NCBI RefSeq assembly: GCF_007556705.1
Contig: NZ_VJOL01000026.1
Location: forward strand, 1-37,933
Direction of reading: 5' to 3'
Length of the DNA: 37,933 nt
Origin: Tepidimonas thermarum
GTDB lineage: Bacteria > Pseudomonadota > Gammaproteobacteria > Burkholderiales > Burkholderiaceae_C
Shown here piece by piece: positions 6,016 to 15,122 of this stretch. The first letter of the stretch is position 1; the number at the start of each line of letters is the position of its first letter. Made by a program: the position numbers and the translations under genes. The notes below the pieces were generated by a model. That model ran no database searches, was not told the DNA's origin, and saw only the letters and a list, made by a program, of their open reading frames with translations.

Positions 6016-9000
6016 TCAGTCGTAGCGGCGCGTGTAGAGCAGCTCAATGGCGTTGTCGTCGCCCGCCTGAGCCCGCAGCGTGAGCCGCCGCGACACGTCG
6101 TACAGGATGGACACCGTGCCCACCAGCCCCACCAGGCTGCGTCGGTAGCCCAGGTACAGGCGGTTCGACAGCCGCTTGCCCAGGCTGACGGCGCCGGCGC
6201 GCGGCGTGCCGTCTGGGTTGGTACCCTCGGCCTCGTAGGCCAGTTCATCCAGCCCCACGATCGCGGGCAGGTTGGCTCCCCCGCCGTTGGGGCCGCTGAG
6301 CAGGGCCAGGGCCGCCCGCTGCAGCAAGGCGGACTCGGCACCCACGCCGGTTGCCGAGCGACCCAGCACCAGCCTGGCCAGGATCTCGCTGTCGGGCAGC
6401 GACGGCTCGGCGACCAGCCGCACGCGCGGGGTGCGGGCCGACCCGGTCACTTCCACCCCCACGGTTTGCTGGGGCTGGCTGCGCACCGCCAGCAGGTCCA
6501 GTGCCGGGTCGTCAACAACGCCGCCAAAGCGCAGCGTGCCGCGCGCAATGTCCAGCGTTTGGCCATAGGCCCGGTAGCGGCCCTGGCGGGTGCTGACCTC
6601 GCCACTCAGGTGGGGCGGGTTGATGTCCGTCTGCTGCCAGCGCAGCGATCCGGTCAGCCTGGTGTCCAGACCCCGGCCCTCCAGCCGGAAGTCCGGGCCC
6701 AGCGCCAGTGCAACGTCCACCCCGCCGGTCCAGCCGGGCGGCCAGGGGCGGGTGGGGGCCGGTGGCGGTGGGGCGCCGCGAATGACGACGTCCTCGCCGA
6801 GCCGTGGCGTGTCGGCGTCCTGCAGGCGCCAGCGGGCCTGATCGACGCGCAGTTGACCGCCGACGGTCAGGCGGCGCGCTGCGGCCTGCAGGGTCATGTC
6901 CCCGGAAAGCGTGAGCCGGCGGTCGGCCCGGGCGAGCACGCGCCAGCGCTGGGCCTGCAACGTCATCGTGGCAGTCGGGTCGTCGCCGGGAGTCCAGCGG
7001 ACGCGTCCGCTGCCGCGCAGGGTGCCGCCTGCATCGCCACCGCCGGTGCCGCTCAGCTGCAGCTGCTCAATGTCCAGGGTGCGCTCGGTCAACCGGGCCT
7101 GCAGCAGGCCATCGCGCCAGTCGATGCCGTCCGCCAGCGATACCAGCCGCAGCGCCGAGCCGCGCAGCGTACCGTCTAGCGTGGGCACGGCCCACTTGCC
7201 GCCCAGGCGGACCTCGGCCTGCAGTCGGCCGTCCACCCGCCAACCGGGCGGCAGCCACGGACCAAGCACCGCCAGGGAGGGCCACGCCGCGTGCAGCGTG
7301 CCCGCCAGCGTGGTGTCAGGCGGCACGGGCCAAGGCAGATCGGTGGGGAGACTCGCGGGCAGTGTGGCCTGTACGGACGCGTTGATGCGACCGGCGCGCT
7401 CGCTGTCCCACATGGTCTGCGCCAGCAGTCGGCGGCCGTCCCAGTCCAGATCGATTTGGGCCGCGCGCACCCCGCCTGCCACGCGGCTGCCGGTGGTGCC
7501 GTCCGGTGCCGGCAGCAGCAGGTCGCCAGCTGTGCGATCCAGGCGCACCGTCACCCGCGGCGCAGGCGCATCACGCGCACTGGGGCTCATGGCAATGGGC
7601 CAGGACAGAACCCACTGGGCCTGAAGCGCGGTCTCGGGCGTGAATGGCGGCGCTGTATCGTCAGCCGCTGCGCCGCTCCATGCGCGCAGCCAGGGCAGCA
7701 CCTGCACGGGGTCCAGCTGCCCCTGAACTTGCACGATCCCGTTGCGCCATTCGGCCTGCGTCCAACGCAGTGTGGCGTGCGCCTGGGGCGCTGTGGCGCG
7801 CCGGCCCACTGTGGCCAGCACATACGAGGCCCCCACAGTCCACGTTCCGTGCAGCGGATCGTTGGTGTTCCACCGCACGGTCGTGGGGGCCAGCGTCAGG
7901 CGCCAGCGCCGCTGCTCCACCGTCAGTTCTGCTTGTGCGGTCAGGGTCGCCTCGGGCTCCCGGCCCCAGCGCAGCTTCAGGTCCAGCTCACCGTCGCGGG
8001 CCGGTTCGGTCCAGGCGGCCACGGTCGCGGGCAGGGAGGGTAAAAGCGGTGCCCAGCGCTCGGCCGTGGTCCGAAGCCAGGACTGCGCCTCGGCAAGCCG
8101 GGTAACGCGAAGGGACAGGTGGCTTTGCGCTGGAAGCGCTGGCGCGCCGCGCGGTACGCGCGACGGCAGACCGGCAAAGCCATCGAATACCGCAGACAGT
8201 CCGGGCAGGTTTAACTGGGCACCACCCTGCACCCCCGCTCGGGGCAGCCAGTGCCCCTGCGCGGTGATGCGGGCCGGGCCCTGGCGGGCATTCAGGGTGA
8301 CCTTCACCGCGTCGGTGATCGGCATGCCAGGCAAGGGGTGACCTTGCAGGGTGATACTGAGCGGGGCCGTGTCGGTCCCCGCCCACAGGTTGTCTGGGAC
8401 CACATCGCGGACCGTCAGCAAGCCCTGCAGCGCCTGCAGGCGATCCAGGAGATCCGCACTGCGGTCAGGCGACCAGCGCACCTTGCCAGCGGCCTGTACC
8501 GTGCCCTCGCCAATCTCCAGTGCCAGCGACTTCAGGTCTGCGGCTTGGCCATGTACCCGCAGATCGACCTGCGCCGCGCGCAGCGGCAGCCCCCGGCGGT
8601 TCCAGGGAGCGGGGCTGCCGTTGATCAGCTGACCTTGGACGGTCCAATGATCGGCGGCGGGGCCCGCGTCTGGGTTGGGCTGCCAGTTCAGCGAGCCTTC
8701 CAGCCGGGTGCGCGGCCAGTGTGGCCACAGGGTCGAGAGGTCCAGCGATGCGAGCCTGACCGTGGCGCTGTGCAGGGGCCAGTCGGCCCAGGGGGACAGC
8801 TCGGCAGTCGCAGTGGCGCTGGCCGGCCCGTTGGCGGCCTGCAGATCGAGACCTGCGGTCAGCCCACCCTTGTCCGCCAGCGAGCCGTGAACGCGCAGCG
8901 CCGCCTGCCACCGCTGCACGGGCGCGTCCGTTGGGGTGGCCTCCAGGGTCGCATTGATCTGCGCCTGGAGCAGCGCCATCCCGCTGGCGGTCACGGCAGC

Positions 9001-9660
9001 ACTCCCCCGAAGCGGCGCGGTCAGCGTGCCTTGCGGGGTGTCGGCACGCAGCACCGCGTGCTCAAGCACCACGCGGTGGTGCGGGATGTCAGGGGTAGCC
9101 GGCGGGAGGGCAGACGCCAGCGGACCGTAGACGTAGTGCAACCGAAGATCGGTCGCCGTCAGCGTCTGCCACAGCAACCGGTCCACGACCAGCGGCACGT
9201 CGACGCTGCGCAGCCACGGCAGCTGCCGATCGGCGGGCAGGGGAGAGCCCTCGCGGGGGCTTGGCGCGCTCTCGTCCGCAATCACCACCTCGCCGGCCGC
9301 CAGTTCGTCCAGCGACAGGTGCCGATCGCGCCACAGACGCGTCCACCCATCGGCGGGCAGGCGCCAATGCAGGTCGCGCACTTCGATCGTGAGCCCATCC
9401 TGCTGCCAGCGCAGCAGGGCCACATGGCCGCCGTTGAGCAGGTTGCCCTGCGCGTCCTGCCAGGTGAGCCGCTGGCCATCGGCCACCCACGGGGCCACCC
9501 AGGTCAGCGTCTGTGCCAGGGACCCGTCGCGGCCCGCCCACCAGTAGACGCTGGCCCCACCCGCGACCAGCAGGGCGCCCAGCGTGCCCAGGACCCACAG
9601 CAGCACCGCGAGCGCCGCCAGCAGACCCCGGCGAACCGCCGTCAACACCCGGGGGGCCAT
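6016..9660 (-). CDS. tamB: Translocation and assembly module inner-membrane protein TamB
   Basis: This very large protein (1214 residues) has one N-terminal transmembrane segment (about 10-33) and then a long, repetitive beta-rich region that would span the periplasm. The C-terminal 350 residues match the DUF490/TamB domain, with features such as DISRRLTLRAQAGDDNAIELLYTR at the very end. TamB works with TamA in moving proteins or phospholipids to the outer membrane. The ATG at 9660 overlaps the tamA stop (TGATG), so the two are translationally coupled. This start gives a short Arg-containing N-terminus before the membrane anchor; upstream in-frame codons lie within tamA. Confidence 0.93.
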   Translation of the reverse strand: MAPRVLTAVRRGLLAALAVLLWVLGTLGALLVAGGASVYWWAGRDGSLAQTLTWVAPWVADGQRLTWQDAQGNLLNGGHVALLRWQQDGLTIEVRDLHWRLPADGWTRLWRDRHLSLDELAAGEVVIADESAPSPREGSPLPADRQLPWLRSVDVPLVVDRLLWQTLTATDLRLHYVYGPLASALPPATPDIPHHRVVLEHAVLRADTPQGTLTAPLRGSAAVTASGMALLQAQINATLEATPTDAPVQRWQAALRVHGSLADKGGLTAGLDLQAANGPASATATAELSPWADWPLHSATVRLASLDLSTLWPHWPRTRLEGSLNWQPNPDAGPAADHWTVQGQLINGSPAPWNRRGLPLRAAQVDLRVHGQAADLKSLALEIGEGTVQAAGKVRWSPDRSADLLDRLQALQGLLTVRDVVPDNLWAGTDTAPLSITLQGHPLPGMPITDAVKVTLNARQGPARITAQGHWLPRAGVQGGAQLNLPGLSAVFDGFAGLPSRVPRGAPALPAQSHLSLRVTRLAEAQSWLRTTAERWAPLLPSLPATVAAWTEPARDGELDLKLRWGREPEATLTAQAELTVEQRRWRLTLAPTTVRWNTNDPLHGTWTVGASYVLATVGRRATAPQAHATLRWTQAEWRNGIVQVQGQLDPVQVLPWLRAWSGAAADDTAPPFTPETALQAQWVLSWPIAMSPSARDAPAPRVTVRLDRTAGDLLLPAPDGTTGSRVAGGVRAAQIDLDWDGRRLLAQTMWDSERAGRINASVQATLPASLPTDLPWPVPPDTTLAGTLHAAWPSLAVLGPWLPPGWRVDGRLQAEVRLGGKWAVPTLDGTLRGSALRLVSLADGIDWRDGLLQARLTERTLDIEQLQLSGTGGGDAGGTLRGSGRVRWTPGDDPTATMTLQAQRWRVLARADRRLTLSGDMTLQAAARRLTVGGQLRVDQARWRLQDADTPRLGEDVVIRGAPPPPAPTRPWPPGWTGGVDVALALGPDFRLEGRGLDTRLTGSLRWQQTDINPPHLSGEVSTRQGRYRAYGQTLDIARGTLRFGGVVDDPALDLLAVRSQPQQTVGVEVTGSARTPRVRLVAEPSLPDSEILARLVLGRSATGVGAESALLQRAALALLSGPNGGGANLPAIVGLDELAYEAEGTNPDGTPRAGAVSLGKRLSNRLYLGYRRSLVGLVGTVSILYDVSRRLTLRAQAGDDNAIELLYTRRYD

Positions 9661-11480
9661 CAGAACACGAACCCCACGCTGACGTGCAGCCGCCAGCGGC
9701 GGGCGTCCACCCCGTAGGCCAGATCGGCCCGCAGCGGCCCGACGGGGCTGCGGTAGCGCACGCCTGCGCCGATGCCCAACACCGGGTTCAGCGCTTGCCA
9801 GCGATCGGCGACCGCGCCGGCATCGGCAAAGAGGGCCAGTTCCCAGGGGCCCGTGGCACCGCCCAGCGCGATAGGTCGTTGCCACTCGGCGCTGGCCAGC
9901 AGCATCAGGCGGCCCGCCTCGACACTGCCGTCGACCAGCGGAACGCCCAGGCTGCGCGGCGCGTAGCCGCGTACGCTGCCATCGCCCCCCGCCAGGAAGC
10001 GCTGCCCGGCCGGGACCCGCGTGTCCGGTGCTGCCCACACGGCCCCGCCATCGACGCCCAGCACCACACGGCTGCTGGGCTGTTTCGCATCGGGCGACCC
10101 GGCGAGCGGCCACACACCCCGCCAGCGCAGGCGGGCGCGGACGTAGGGGCGCTGCTCGGGTGTCAGCGTCCAGCCAACGCCCAGTTCGGCCCCCAGTCCG
10201 TGGCCTTGCGTGGGATCGTCCGCGTCGTCAAACGCGCGCCGCGTCCAGCTGGCGCCGACGCTCAAGCCCGTGGCCGTGACTGTCGATCCGCTGCTGACCC
10301 CAGTTTCGCTGGATCGGTCGAACTGCACAAAGACCGCGCGGTCCAGCGCTGCACCGGGTTGTTCGCGGGCCAGCCGCAGTTGCTGGATGCCGTTGACCGT
10401 TGCCTGGTCGTACAGCTGTTCCCACTGCAGCCCGGCGCGGTAGCGCCAGCTCGCGTCGTCCAGGGGCGACGTCCAGTCCGTGCCCAGCGCGTGGGTGTCA
10501 CGGGTCAGCCGCAGCCGCGATTGGGCGCGCCAGTCCAGCCCGGGGACCCGGTGGTGCGTGTGCTCCAGGGTTAGCCGGCCGCCTTCGTCTGCGCTAGCGC
10601 CCACGCCCACGGCCAGGCGCTGGCGCGGGGCTTCGCGCACCTGCAGCAGCACCGGGTGAGCGGCGGGGTCACCGTCGTCCGCCAGACGCACGAAGGCGGC
10701 GTCGTAGAAGCCGCTGTCCACCAGCGCCCGCTGCGCGCCCTGCAACACCGCTTCGTCGTAGGGCGTGCCCGGGCGCAGGCCCGCCAGCCGTGCGATGCGG
10801 ATGGCCTGTTGCGCCTCGTATCGTTCGTCGCCGCTGACCTGCGGCTCGCCCAGCCGGATGGCGGGGCCCGCGTCCAGCTGCAGGTGCAGGTGGGCAGCGC
10901 GTGTCTCGGGGTCGATGTCAGCCAGGCTCCGGGCGATTCGGGCACGAGGGAAGTCGCGCGCCTGCAGCGCCCGCAGGGCCTGCTGCTTGGCCGCGTCCCA
11001 GGCGGACTGGGTGAAGGGCGCGCCGACGGTCAGCGTCCAGCCGGTGCGCAGGTCGTCGAGCCGATCCGCCGCGTCCGTGCCCGCCAACGTCAGCGCGACG
11101 CTGGCGACGGTGGTGCGCGGGCCGGGATCCACCGTCAGGCGGATGCGGGGTGGAGCTTCATCCAAGCGCGCCACCGTCACCGTGGGGGAGAAAAAACCTT
11201 GGGTCGCCAGCAGCTGGCGCGCATCCGCCGGCGTCTCTGCGATCAAACGGTCCAGCTCCGCCGGGGTGAGGTCCGGCAGGGTGCGAAAGCGCTGCAGTTC
11301 CAGGTGTTGGGCCAGCAACGGTGCCAGCGCCGCAGGTGCCTCGACCTCGAGCGTAAAGGCCGCCGGCGCCGATTCGGTGGTGCCTGGCGCTGGGCCACCC
11401 TGGGCCGCACACCCGGCCAGCATCAGCAGCGCACCGCACGCCGTGGCGGCCCACCCGCTACGCAGCGTTTGCCCGCTCAT
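9660..11480 (-). CDS. tamA: Translocation and assembly module outer-membrane protein TamA
   Basis: This 606-residue Omp85-family protein has periplasmic POTRA-like domains in the N-terminal third and a 16-strand-type beta-barrel in the C-terminal half ending in an aromatic residue (VGFVF). Barrel motifs such as FLAGGDGSVRGY (lid-lock type) and FADAGAV are visible. The N-terminus has a lipobox, LAGC with Cys24, so it may be lipidated, unlike E. coli TamA. The ATG at 11480 overlaps the stop of the upstream VWA gene (ATGA), and its own stop overlaps the tamB start. It partners with TamB in envelope assembly. Confidence 0.92.
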   Translation of the reverse strand: MSGQTLRSGWAATACGALLMLAGCAAQGGPAPGTTESAPAAFTLEVEAPAALAPLLAQHLELQRFRTLPDLTPAELDRLIAETPADARQLLATQGFFSPTVTVARLDEAPPRIRLTVDPGPRTTVASVALTLAGTDAADRLDDLRTGWTLTVGAPFTQSAWDAAKQQALRALQARDFPRARIARSLADIDPETRAAHLHLQLDAGPAIRLGEPQVSGDERYEAQQAIRIARLAGLRPGTPYDEAVLQGAQRALVDSGFYDAAFVRLADDGDPAAHPVLLQVREAPRQRLAVGVGASADEGGRLTLEHTHHRVPGLDWRAQSRLRLTRDTHALGTDWTSPLDDASWRYRAGLQWEQLYDQATVNGIQQLRLAREQPGAALDRAVFVQFDRSSETGVSSGSTVTATGLSVGASWTRRAFDDADDPTQGHGLGAELGVGWTLTPEQRPYVRARLRWRGVWPLAGSPDAKQPSSRVVLGVDGGAVWAAPDTRVPAGQRFLAGGDGSVRGYAPRSLGVPLVDGSVEAGRLMLLASAEWQRPIALGGATGPWELALFADAGAVADRWQALNPVLGIGAGVRYRSPVGPLRADLAYGVDARRWRLHVSVGFVF

Positions 11481-12664
11481 TTGGACAGCAGCCGCATCGC
11501 GTCCTCCAACCCCTTGAGCGTGAGCGGGAACATGCGCCCGCCCATGAGCTGCTGGATGATCGCGATGCTTTGCCGGTATTGCCAGATGCCCTGCGGCTCG
11601 GGATTGATCCAAGCAAAGCGCGGGAAGGCGTGCGTGAGACGCTGCAACCACTCCGCGCCCGGCTCTTCGTTGTGGTATTCGACGCTGCCACCCGGCTGCA
11701 GGATTTCGTAGGGGCTCATGGTGGCGTCGCCGACGAAGATCAGTTTGTAGTCCTTGTTGTACTTGCGGATCACGTCCCAGGTGGGCAGCTTCTCGGCGTA
11801 GCGGCGACGGTTGTTCTTCCACACGTAGTCGTAGACGCAGTTGTGGAAGTAGTAGAACTCCAGGTGCTTGAACTCGGCGCGCGCGGCCGAAAAGAGCTCT
11901 TCGACGCGCTGGATGTGCTCGTCCATGGTGCCACCCACGTCCATGAGCAGCAGCACCTTCACGTGGTTGTGCCGCTCAGGCACCATCTTGATGTCCAGAT
12001 AGCCGGCGTTGGCGGCGGTGGCGCGGATGGTGTCGGGCAGGTCCAGCTCCAGCTCCGAGCCCTCGCGCGCAAAGCGGCGCAGCCGCCGCAGCGCCATTTT
12101 GATGTTGCGCGTGCCCAGTTCCTGGGTGTCGTCGTAGTCGCGGTAGCTGCGCTGCTCCCAGACCTTGACCGCGCTCTTGCCCCCGCCCTTGCCGCCGATG
12201 CGGATGCCCTGCGGGTTGTGGCCGCCATGGCCGAACGGGCTGGTGCCACCGGTGCCGATCCACTTACTGCCGCCTTCGTGGCGCTCCTTCTGCTCCTCCA
12301 GTCGCTTGCGCAGCTCCTCCATCAGCTGGTCCCACGCCAGCCGCGGGGCGTTGGCCTTTTGTTCCTCCGATAACACGCGCTGCAGGGTTTGCCGCAGCCA
12401 GTCGGCGGGGATGTCTTTGGTGAAGTCGGCGATCTGCTCCACCCCATGAAAAAACGCCGCAAACGCGCGGTCGAACTTGTCGTAGTGCTTCTCGTCCTTG
12501 ACCAGTGTGGTGCGGGCAAGGTAGTAGAAGTCCTCGATCGAGCACGCCTCGGGGTTGAGCGGCCCCACCACGCCGGCCTGCAGCGCCTCCAGCAGCGTGA
12601 GGTACTCCTTGACCGACACCGGCAGCCGGGCCGCGCGCAGGGTGTAGAAAAAATCGATCAGCAT
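11477..12664 (-). CDS. CoxE-like VWA-domain protein
   Basis: This 395-residue cytoplasmic protein starts MLIDFFYTLR and has a C-terminal von Willebrand factor A domain of the CoxE type. These proteins usually work with MoxR AAA+ ATPases as chaperones that insert metals or remodel partner proteins. The metal-site motif reads DVGGT from Asp242 rather than the canonical DxSxS, so metal binding may be altered, though relatives may share this. A Gly-rich stretch precedes the domain. It lies in the same operon as the MoxR gene and ends by overlapping the tamA start codon by 4 nt. Confidence 0.85.
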   Translation of the reverse strand: MLIDFFYTLRAARLPVSVKEYLTLLEALQAGVVGPLNPEACSIEDFYYLARTTLVKDEKHYDKFDRAFAAFFHGVEQIADFTKDIPADWLRQTLQRVLSEEQKANAPRLAWDQLMEELRKRLEEQKERHEGGSKWIGTGGTSPFGHGGHNPQGIRIGGKGGGKSAVKVWEQRSYRDYDDTQELGTRNIKMALRRLRRFAREGSELELDLPDTIRATAANAGYLDIKMVPERHNHVKVLLLMDVGGTMDEHIQRVEELFSAARAEFKHLEFYYFHNCVYDYVWKNNRRRYAEKLPTWDVIRKYNKDYKLIFVGDATMSPYEILQPGGSVEYHNEEPGAEWLQRLTHAFPRFAWINPEPQGIWQYRQSIAIIQQLMGGRMFPLTLKGLEDAMRLLSK

Positions 12665-12677
12665 GGGGTGTCGCGGA

Positions 12678-13307
12678 TCAGCACGGGCGCGCCAGCTGGT
12701 GCTGCAGGTGCGCCTTCACGCTCGGCCACTCGCTAGCAATGATGCTGTAGACGCAGGTGTCGCGCAAGCTGCCAGGCGCGTCCGGGTGGGTGCAGATCTG
12801 GTGGCTGCGCAGCACGCCGTCGAGCTTGGCGCCCAGTCGCTCGATGGCCGCGCGGCTGGCCCGGTTGAAGAAGTGCGTGCGGAACTCCACGGCGATGCAG
12901 CCCAGAACCTCGAAGGCATGCCGCAGCAGCATCCATTTGCACTCGGTGTTGAGCGCCGTGCGCTGCACCGCCCGTCGATACCAAGTGCTGCCGATCTCCA
13001 GTCGCCGGTTGGGCGTGTCGATGTGCATGTAGGTGGTCATGCCGACCGCGCGCCCCGCGAGCGCTCCGCTTGGGGCGATGACCGCAAACGGCAGCATGCT
13101 GCCGGCCGCCTGCAGCGACAGGCGGCGTTCGATTTCCGCGCGCATGTCTTGCGGCCGAGGGATGGCGGTATACCACAGTCGCCACAGTTCGCCGTCCTGC
13201 ACAGCTTCCACCAGGTCGTCGTGGTGCGTCGGTGCCAGGGGTTCCAGCCGGGCGTGTCGGCCGGCGAGGGTGACGGGCTCGCACCAGGGGGTGGGGGGTG
13301 GGGTCAT
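12678..13307 (-). CDS. GNAT (RimJ/RimL-type) N-acetyltransferase
   Basis: This protein of about 209 residues has the RimJ/RimL acetyltransferase layout: an early RLEPLAPTHHDDL segment, a central EIGSTWYRRAVQRTALNTECK that matches the acetyl-CoA-binding region, and FFNRASRAAIERLGAKLDGVLR near the end, typical of the family. It would transfer an acetyl group to a protein N-terminus or a small amine; the substrate is unknown. The ATG at 13307 is used; a TTG at 13334 would add 9 residues. It sits between the MoxR and VWA genes with gaps of 23 and 13 nt, so it is part of that operon, although its job there is unclear. Confidence 0.85.
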   Translation of the reverse strand: MTPPPTPWCEPVTLAGRHARLEPLAPTHHDDLVEAVQDGELWRLWYTAIPRPQDMRAEIERRLSLQAAGSMLPFAVIAPSGALAGRAVGMTTYMHIDTPNRRLEIGSTWYRRAVQRTALNTECKWMLLRHAFEVLGCIAVEFRTHFFNRASRAAIERLGAKLDGVLRSHQICTHPDAPGSLRDTCVYSIIASEWPSVKAHLQHQLARPC

Positions 13308-13330
13308 GGGCACACCGGTGTCGGAGGGTG

Positions 13331-14173
13331 TCAACGGTTGCGCTGGTTCATGAAGACGAGTTTTTCGAACAGCACCAGGTCCTGCTCGTTTTTGAGCAGC
13401 GCGCCCACCAGCGGCGGCACCGTCAGCTTGCCGTCGGCACCCTGCAGCGCGCTCGGGGCGATGTCTTCGGCCGCCAGCAGCTTGAGCCAGTCCAGCAGCT
13501 CCGAGGTCGAGGGTTTTTTCTTCAGCCCGGGCAGTTGCCGAATGTCAAAGAAGGTCCGCATCGCCGCGGCGACCAGCTCGTCCTTGAGGCCGGGGAAGTG
13601 CACGTCCACGATCTGCTTCATCGTGGCCGGCTCGGGGAACTTGATGTAGTGGAAGAAGCAGCGGCGCAAGAAGGCGTCGGGCAGTTCCTTTTCGTTGTTG
13701 GAGGTGATGAACACCAGCGGCCGGTGGCGCGCGCGGATGGTCTCGCGCGTCTCGTAGCAGTGGAATTCCATGCGGTCGAGCTCGCGCAGCAGGTCGTTGG
13801 GGAACTCGATGTCGGCCTTGTCGATTTCGTCGATGAGCAGCGCCACCGGGCGTTCGGCGGCAAACGCCTCCCACAGCACGCCCTTGACGATGTAGTTGCG
13901 GATGTCCTTGACCCGGTCGTCGCCGAGCTGGCTGTCGCGCAGGCGGCTGACCGCGTCGTACTCGTACAGGCCTTGCTGCGCCTTGGTGGTGGACTTGATG
14001 TGCCATTGCAGCAGCGGCATGTCCAGCGCGCGCGCCACCTCCTCGGCCAGCATGGTTTTGCCCGTGCCCGGTTCGCCCTTGAGCAGCAGCGGCCGCTGCA
14101 GACGGATGGCCGCGTTGACGGCCAGCAGCAGGTCGGGGGTGGCGACATAGGTGGCGGAACCGGTGAATCGCAT
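13331..14173 (-). CDS. MoxR-family AAA+ ATPase
   Basis: This 280-residue ATPase has Walker A GEPGTGKT (33-40), Walker B ALLIDEIDKA (Asp115, Glu116), a sensor-1 FITSNNEKELPDAF segment and an Arg-finger region RRCFFHYIKFPEP, all typical of MoxR proteins. MoxR ATPases act with VWA proteins as chaperones that mature enzyme complexes, and the CoxE-like partner lies two genes downstream. The ATG at 14173 follows an AGGAAA site. It is the first gene of the MoxR-GNAT-VWA-TamA-TamB operon and is divergent from cytochrome c4, with overlapping promoter-like sequence between them. Confidence 0.92.
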   Translation of the reverse strand: MRFTGSATYVATPDLLLAVNAAIRLQRPLLLKGEPGTGKTMLAEEVARALDMPLLQWHIKSTTKAQQGLYEYDAVSRLRDSQLGDDRVKDIRNYIVKGVLWEAFAAERPVALLIDEIDKADIEFPNDLLRELDRMEFHCYETRETIRARHRPLVFITSNNEKELPDAFLRRCFFHYIKFPEPATMKQIVDVHFPGLKDELVAAAMRTFFDIRQLPGLKKKPSTSELLDWLKLLAAEDIAPSALQGADGKLTVPPLVGALLKNEQDLVLFEKLVFMNQRNR

Positions 14174-14210
14174 GGTGTTTTCCTGGGGGTGGGGCGGTCG
14201 ATCGAGTCTA

Positions 14211-14216
14211 TATAAT
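14211..14216 (+). promoter_or_regulatory. Putative -10 element (TATAAT) of cytochrome c4 gene
   Basis: A perfect TATAAT lies in the divergent gap 14174-14261 and predicts a start about 40 nt before the cytochrome ATG. The same AT-rich stretch read on the minus strand (ATTATATAGA) could serve the MoxR gene. No good -35 is seen on the plus strand. Confidence 0.45.
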
Positions 14217-14261
14217 CGCGCGTTGATTTTTGTCAAACGTCCCTCCGATTGTGCTTGCAAC

Positions 14262-14930
14262 ATGAACCAAACGATGACTTCTTTGTTGAAAACCGTTGTC
14301 GCAAGCGCGACCATGTTGGGTGCGCTGGCCGCCCACGCCCAGACCGCCGCGGGGGACGTCAAAGCCGGTGAGTCCAAGGCCGCCATGTGCATCGGCTGCC
14401 ACGGCATCCCAGGCTACCAGAATGCCTTTCCGGAGATCCACAAGGTGCCGATGATCTCCGGCCAGTCGGCGAGCTACATCGCCGCCGCTTTGCAAGCCTA
14501 CCGCAAAGGCGAGCGCAAACACCCGACGATGCGCGGCATTGCCGGCTCGCTGTCCGATCAGGACATTGCCGACCTCGCCGCGTTCTACAGCGGCCACAAC
14601 GCCGGCGTGACCGCGCCCGAGCAGCCCAAGGCCGCCCCGGCAGCGGTGGCCGCCTTGCTGGAAAAGGGCGCCTGCACGTCTTGCCACGGTGCCAACTTCA
14701 GCAAGCCCATCGATCCCAGCTACCCCAAGATCGCCGGCCAGCACGCCGACTATCTGTACGTGGCGCTCAAGTCGTACGGCGTCGAGGGCAACCCCTACAT
14801 TGGCCGTGGCAACCCCATCATGGGCGGCATCGTCAAGCAGTTTTCCAACGCCGAGCTCAAGCAGCTGGCCAACTACCTGGCCACCGTCCCCGGCGAGCTG
14901 GCCACCAAGCCGCAATCGCGCTTCCGCTGA
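14262..14930 (+). CDS. Diheme cytochrome c4
   Basis: This 222-residue periplasmic protein has a signal peptide ending in AAHAQ and two class I cytochrome c domains, each with a heme-attachment motif (CIGCH and CTSCH). Distal methionine candidates lie in PTMRGIA and PIMGGIV. Cytochrome c4 carries electrons from the bc1 complex to terminal oxidases such as cbb3. The ATG at 14262 is used; a second Met four codons on is equally possible, and neither has a strong ribosome binding site. A rho-independent terminator follows at 14991. Confidence 0.92.
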   Translation: MNQTMTSLLKTVVASATMLGALAAHAQTAAGDVKAGESKAAMCIGCHGIPGYQNAFPEIHKVPMISGQSASYIAAALQAYRKGERKHPTMRGIAGSLSDQDIADLAAFYSGHNAGVTAPEQPKAAPAAVAALLEKGACTSCHGANFSKPIDPSYPKIAGQHADYLYVALKSYGVEGNPYIGRGNPIMGGIVKQFSNAELKQLANYLATVPGELATKPQSRFR

Positions 14931-14990
14931 CGCGAGGCGGCGCGACCCCGTCGGGTGGGGCGCGCTGCGTGCGGACATGCCAACCCCCAG

Positions 14991-15013
14991 CCGGCCCCGA
15001 TGGGCCGGTTTTT
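14991..15013 (+). terminator. Rho-independent terminator after cytochrome c4
   Basis: A perfect 7-bp stem, CCGGCCC (14991-14997) with GGGCCGG (15002-15008), has a 4-nt loop and is followed directly by TTTTT (15009-15013). Confidence 0.85.
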
Positions 15014-15053
15014 GCTTGTGGCGGGTTTTGCCTAACCATGGTGGCGCAGGGGT

Positions 15054-15059
15054 TATAAT
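15054..15059 (+). promoter_or_regulatory. Putative -10 element of the polyamine fusion gene
   Basis: A perfect TATAAT lies 63 nt before the ATG at 15123 and downstream of the cytochrome c4 terminator, so the fusion gene probably has its own promoter. The -35 region is weak. Confidence 0.45.
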
Positions 15060-15122
15060 CAAAAGTTTCGTCCAGGCCGCATCGGTCTGGTGGTGCAACA
15101 CGATTGGATGGGGGATCGAGCC

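Noticed and set aside
9513-10574. Plus-strand frame opposite tamA and tamB
   Set aside because: No domain or signal is visible, and the opposite strand encodes conserved TamA/TamB sequence.
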